Assembly (NCBI GenBank): GCA_965153455.1
Contig: OZ234495.1
Coordinates: forward strand, 25,912,875 to 25,976,874
DNA length: 64,000 nucleotides
Direction of reading: 5' to 3'
Origin: Sphagnum compactum
Taxonomy: Eukaryota > Bryophyta > Sphagnopsida > Sphagnales
Part shown: piece by piece, positions 61,070 through 64,000 of the stretch
Position numbering within the stretch: position 1 is the first letter of the stretch
Layout of the letters: the number at the start of each line of letters is the position of its first letter
Notes under the pieces: generated by a model
Told to the model about the DNA's origin: nothing
Seen by the model: only the letters and a program-made list of their open reading frames with translations
Databases searched by the model: none
Program-made: the position numbers and the translations under genes

Positions 61070-62589
61070 TTCAAACTATTAACCAAACCTATTGATCTTT
61101 TATGAATATTGAGCAATTAATTATTAAGGTTGTTCCCCTTGTTTAAAGATCATTCTTTTGCAAAAACACCATATGAGCTTGGAACATTGGTTGCACAAGA
61201 GAAAACAATTTAGAGGTGGTTTGAGTTACTAAAAAATGCATTATAACAATCAAGGAGATAGATTTTAAGGAGGAACCTATATTTTAGATTCACAAAAGTT
61301 AGCCCCACATGTAGTGGATTCAAGAATGGTCATAGAAACATGTGCTCAATTCATCATCCTTGAGTTTCATGGCCAATGGTTTGGTATTCTCAACATTTAT
61401 GCAAACAATAAATCTACCTTAAGAGCTCATCTTTGGACACACCTTCAGTGTTCATTTCTTGCAACAAATTGGATAATTTTAGGAGATTACAATATGGTGG
61501 AATGACCTAAAGATAATCCAACCAAGATTTTCAATGCTCAACAATGGGGTGGAAAGAAGTGAATGCATGGAACAAGTTGGTCATGCCATTATGAGTGTCA
61601 AATGCATTCCTTCTTGATGAATTCCATAAGATTGAATTGAAAAACTACACATGGAGCAAGAAAAATCCCACAATTGTGTGGTCTTGATTGGATAGGTTGT
61701 ATGTGAATCCTTTAATCCACTTGCAAGGGGGTAGACATGAAATTTGGCCCACGATGGGCCATGTAACAAATTGCGCCCTTGTCTTTTTGCAAATTCATTT
61801 TATGAAATCTAAAAAACTTAACCATATGCCCTTTAATATTTCTTTGATTTAGGATAAACACAAAACAAAATGTTTTAGGTTCCAAAAAATTCAAAAACCA
61901 GTATAGGAAAAGGAATGGTTGAGGCTTTCAAGAAATTAAAGGATTTTAACGATAAACTTTGCAAGCAATTTTTTTAAAAAGAATCATCATGTTTACTTGC
62001 AATAGTTCCAAGAGATTAAAGTTACAAAGCTTGTTTTTCAACAAGATTCGAACAATCTTGAACCTTGGAAGACTTTTTACCTAGCATAACAAAACTTTAA
62101 AATTATTAGAATGGAAAAAATAGAGACACAAAAAATGCAATAGGGGTTACATGAGGTAGGGTGGGGATAAATGTAACCAAACAAACTTAATTGACTTTCA
62201 CTAAAAGCTCAAATCTCATTTCCAAAATTTTGAACTTTTTGATGGAAGAATAACCTTGAATACTCTAAAGGATGTACACAATTACATTTTTCATTATTAA
62301 AAAGTTCTCCACACAAGAGATGACAAAGACCTAGTAAATCACCATTGCACATTTCAACACAAAATTCGAATCTCTATTACCAAAACTAGGACCAAGATCA
62401 AGTATTAGCAACTACATGCCAATATTTGTTTTCACGTCATCTTACAAGGTAGCTAGTAAGGTATTGGTTGTTTTATTCCAACCATTGTTACATGAATCCA
62501 TTAGAGCCACATAGACATGATTTGTGAAAGAAATATCCATTTTAGACAACATAGTTGTGGCAACAAAAGCAATCCAATGGGCCACTGAA
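61070..62589 (+). pseudogene. LINE relic, endonuclease and start of RT
   Basis: The AP-endonuclease-like domain shows as FHGQWFGILNIYANN (from about 61,367) and WIILGDYNMVE (about 61,468-61,503), the latter matching the GDFN motif of L1-type endonucleases. Further on RLYVNPLIH-like sequence appears near 61,690. Many stops and frame changes follow. The last readable piece, ...NPMGH in one frame and AIQWATE in another, ends at the Helitron insertion. The element lies on the plus strand and continues at 63,040. Confidence 0.7.
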
Positions 62590-63039
62590 TCCTATATATA
62601 AAAGCTAACTTGGTGTCTGTCTATCTGTTTGTCTGTCTGACAGGCCATTTTGCAGCAGAATGCCCTCTAAAAAGGCCCATGGGTCGGGTGGGTTTCAGGG
62701 CAGGGCAGGGGCAGGGCAGGGCGGCCTATGGGGAGGGGCCTTACCCGGGGGGGGAGGGGGGGGAGTAAGGCCCATGGGTCGGGTGGGTTTCAGAAATAAG
62801 GGGTCTATGGGGGAGGGGCCTTACCCGGTAGGGAGGGGGGGGGTCGACGGGTTAAAGAACCGGAGTGGGAATTGTGAAGGACCGGGGGGGGGGGGGGGGG
62901 GGGGGGGTCGACGGGTTAAAGAACCGGAGTGGGAAATGTGAAAGATCGGGCCGAGGGGGGTCGACGGGTTAAAGAACTGGAGTGGGAAATGTGAAGGACC
63001 GGGCGTGGGGGGGTGCATTAGGCACCGGGTTCACACTAG
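62590..63039 (+). mobile_element. Complete non-autonomous Helitron, 450 bp
   Basis: The 5' end is A^TCCTATATATAAAAGC. The 3' end is a hairpin GGTGCATTAGGCACC then GGGTTCACA and CTAG^T. Removing it joins ...GCC ACT GAA to TCT AAT CAA... and restores one LINE frame across the junction (WATE then SNQELKVFFL), so both ends are exact. Inside are GGCAGGGGCAGGGCAGG repeats, units of GTTAAAGAACCGGAGTGGG, and a G tract at about 62,885-62,907. It is in the same subfamily as the composite at 22,052-23,531. Confidence 0.92.
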
Positions 63040-64000
63040 TCTAATCAAGAACTAAAAGTTTTTTTTTTAAATTTTGAAAAATGTTATGATATAGTGGATT
63101 GGAAATTTCTCAAAAAAACTATGAGAATAATGGGGTTTTCAACCTATTGGATTTGATGGACATCCACCTTATATGAGAATGCAATAACATGCACTCTAAT
63201 AAATGGGTTAAGAACAAAGGAGTTCCAAATGGAAAGGGGGGTAAGACAAGGTTGTCCCTTTGCCCCTTGTTTTTACCTCCTTGTGACAAATGTCCTAAGT
63301 GTTATGTTAGTGGATTCAACATATCAAATACAAGGTGTAATTTTATTGGATGGTTCAATTTTTGTGAGATCTTTCCTTTGCTAATGAGACTGCCCTTTTT
63401 TGAAAGGAAGTAAGGAGAACTTAAAGCAAACAGTGCATGTCATTAAATGTTTTTGTGAAAGATTTGGGGCTTGGTTGAATTGGCAAAAGTCATCTTTGGT
63501 GTGGGCCTTTCACAAACTTCACAATTGGTTTTGGAAGGAAAAACTTATGATTGAATTAGTTACACAAGGGGTGAGCCACTAAATACGTAGGTTGTGAAAT
63601 ACCACAAGAGGCAAGAAATACTAAAGTTATCCAACAAGTTCGAGGAAAGTTAAGTCAATGAGGTCAAAAACAAAAAAATTACTAATTAGGATTCTAGTCA
63701 TAATTCAAATTCTACTAGGTTCCATTTGGTATTTAGAATCTTGTTCCGATATTTCTAAAGGCACATTTCAAAAAATCCAAACCTTGGTTTAGAACTTTGT
63801 GTAGAAAGGGATGTTTGACATGAAAAATAGGGTGAAACTATCATGGGATACATCAATTTTACCCAATATTAATAATGGAGTCAACATCTTTGATCCTTAA
63901 GCTCAGGCCCAAACTCTTATTGCAAACTTAATTATTTATGGCCTAGTTTCAATAAATGACCTTGGAAGGTCTCCATCCAACTCCACCCAATTCCATACAT
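63040..64000 (+). pseudogene. LINE relic, reverse transcriptase continued
   Basis: After the Helitron the LINE resumes with FEKCYDIVDWKFL (motif A, FxKAFDxVxW type). Next come ENAITCTLINGL and RGVRQGCPFAPCFYLL (motif B, RGxRQGxPLSP type) at about 63,225-63,270. Following a one-base frame change the catalytic FADD motif appears as FANE (63,377-63,388), with both catalytic Asp replaced. Then LKQTVHVIKCFCERFGAWLN matches the region after motif C. Frame changes and stops continue to the window end. This copy cannot encode active enzyme. Confidence 0.8.

Overview
The window is an AT-rich, gene-poor stretch of a land-plant nuclear genome. The support is plant-type TTTAGGG interstitial telomere repeats, leucine-rich repeats of the plant TIR-NBS-LRR type, an APD-like RING protein and a DUF604 (GT31-like) exon, both with GT-AG introns, and plant-style Helitrons, Ty3/gypsy and LINE relics. 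The species cannot be fixed from sequence alone. The LRR style and the GIY-YIG relic would suit a non-seed plant (bryophyte, lycophyte or fern), but that is inference. I found no clearly intact protein-coding gene, tRNA or rRNA.

Layout. 0-5 kb: a small coding relic at the left edge, purine-rich low-complexity DNA, and a duplicated unit of about 0.6 kb that carries telomere repeats and flanks a 29-bp tandem array. 5-12.5 kb: a broken GIY-YIG endonuclease relic (5.6-6.3 kb, minus), a possible multi-exon gene or gene remnant on the minus strand (6.8-9.6 kb), and pyrimidine- and G-rich repeats. 12.9-17.6 kb: a decayed LRR array followed by a decayed APD-family RING gene. 18-24.7 kb: the truncated copy A of a DUF604 exon, an AT-rich satellite built on TAACCATGGTTA words, and a Helitron composite with a G-rich minisatellite.

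24.7-34.6 kb is the Helitron core. A Rep-helicase coding region (26,925-31,597) retains the HUH motif, the paired tyrosines and the PIF1 helicase motifs, but carries one frameshift, five in-frame stops and a probable short deletion. It is surrounded by small elements that share subterminal modules. 38.8-44 kb: the longer copy B of the DUF604 exon, a complete small Helitron (41,267-41,886) and a dead Ty3/gypsy integrase region. 44-60 kb is mostly gene-free AT-rich DNA with two GC-rich islands (47.0-47.7 and 48.2-49.2 kb) and a complete minus-strand Helitron (54,764-55,703). 60-64 kb: a decayed LINE whose reverse transcriptase is split by another complete Helitron (62,590-63,039).

The genes do not work together as a pathway. 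The unifying theme is Helitron activity. Three small elements have exact TC...CTAG ends in A^T target sites, and one empty site can be proved by the reading frame of the interrupted LINE. The decayed Rep-helicase is the natural candidate for a former source of the mobilising enzyme.
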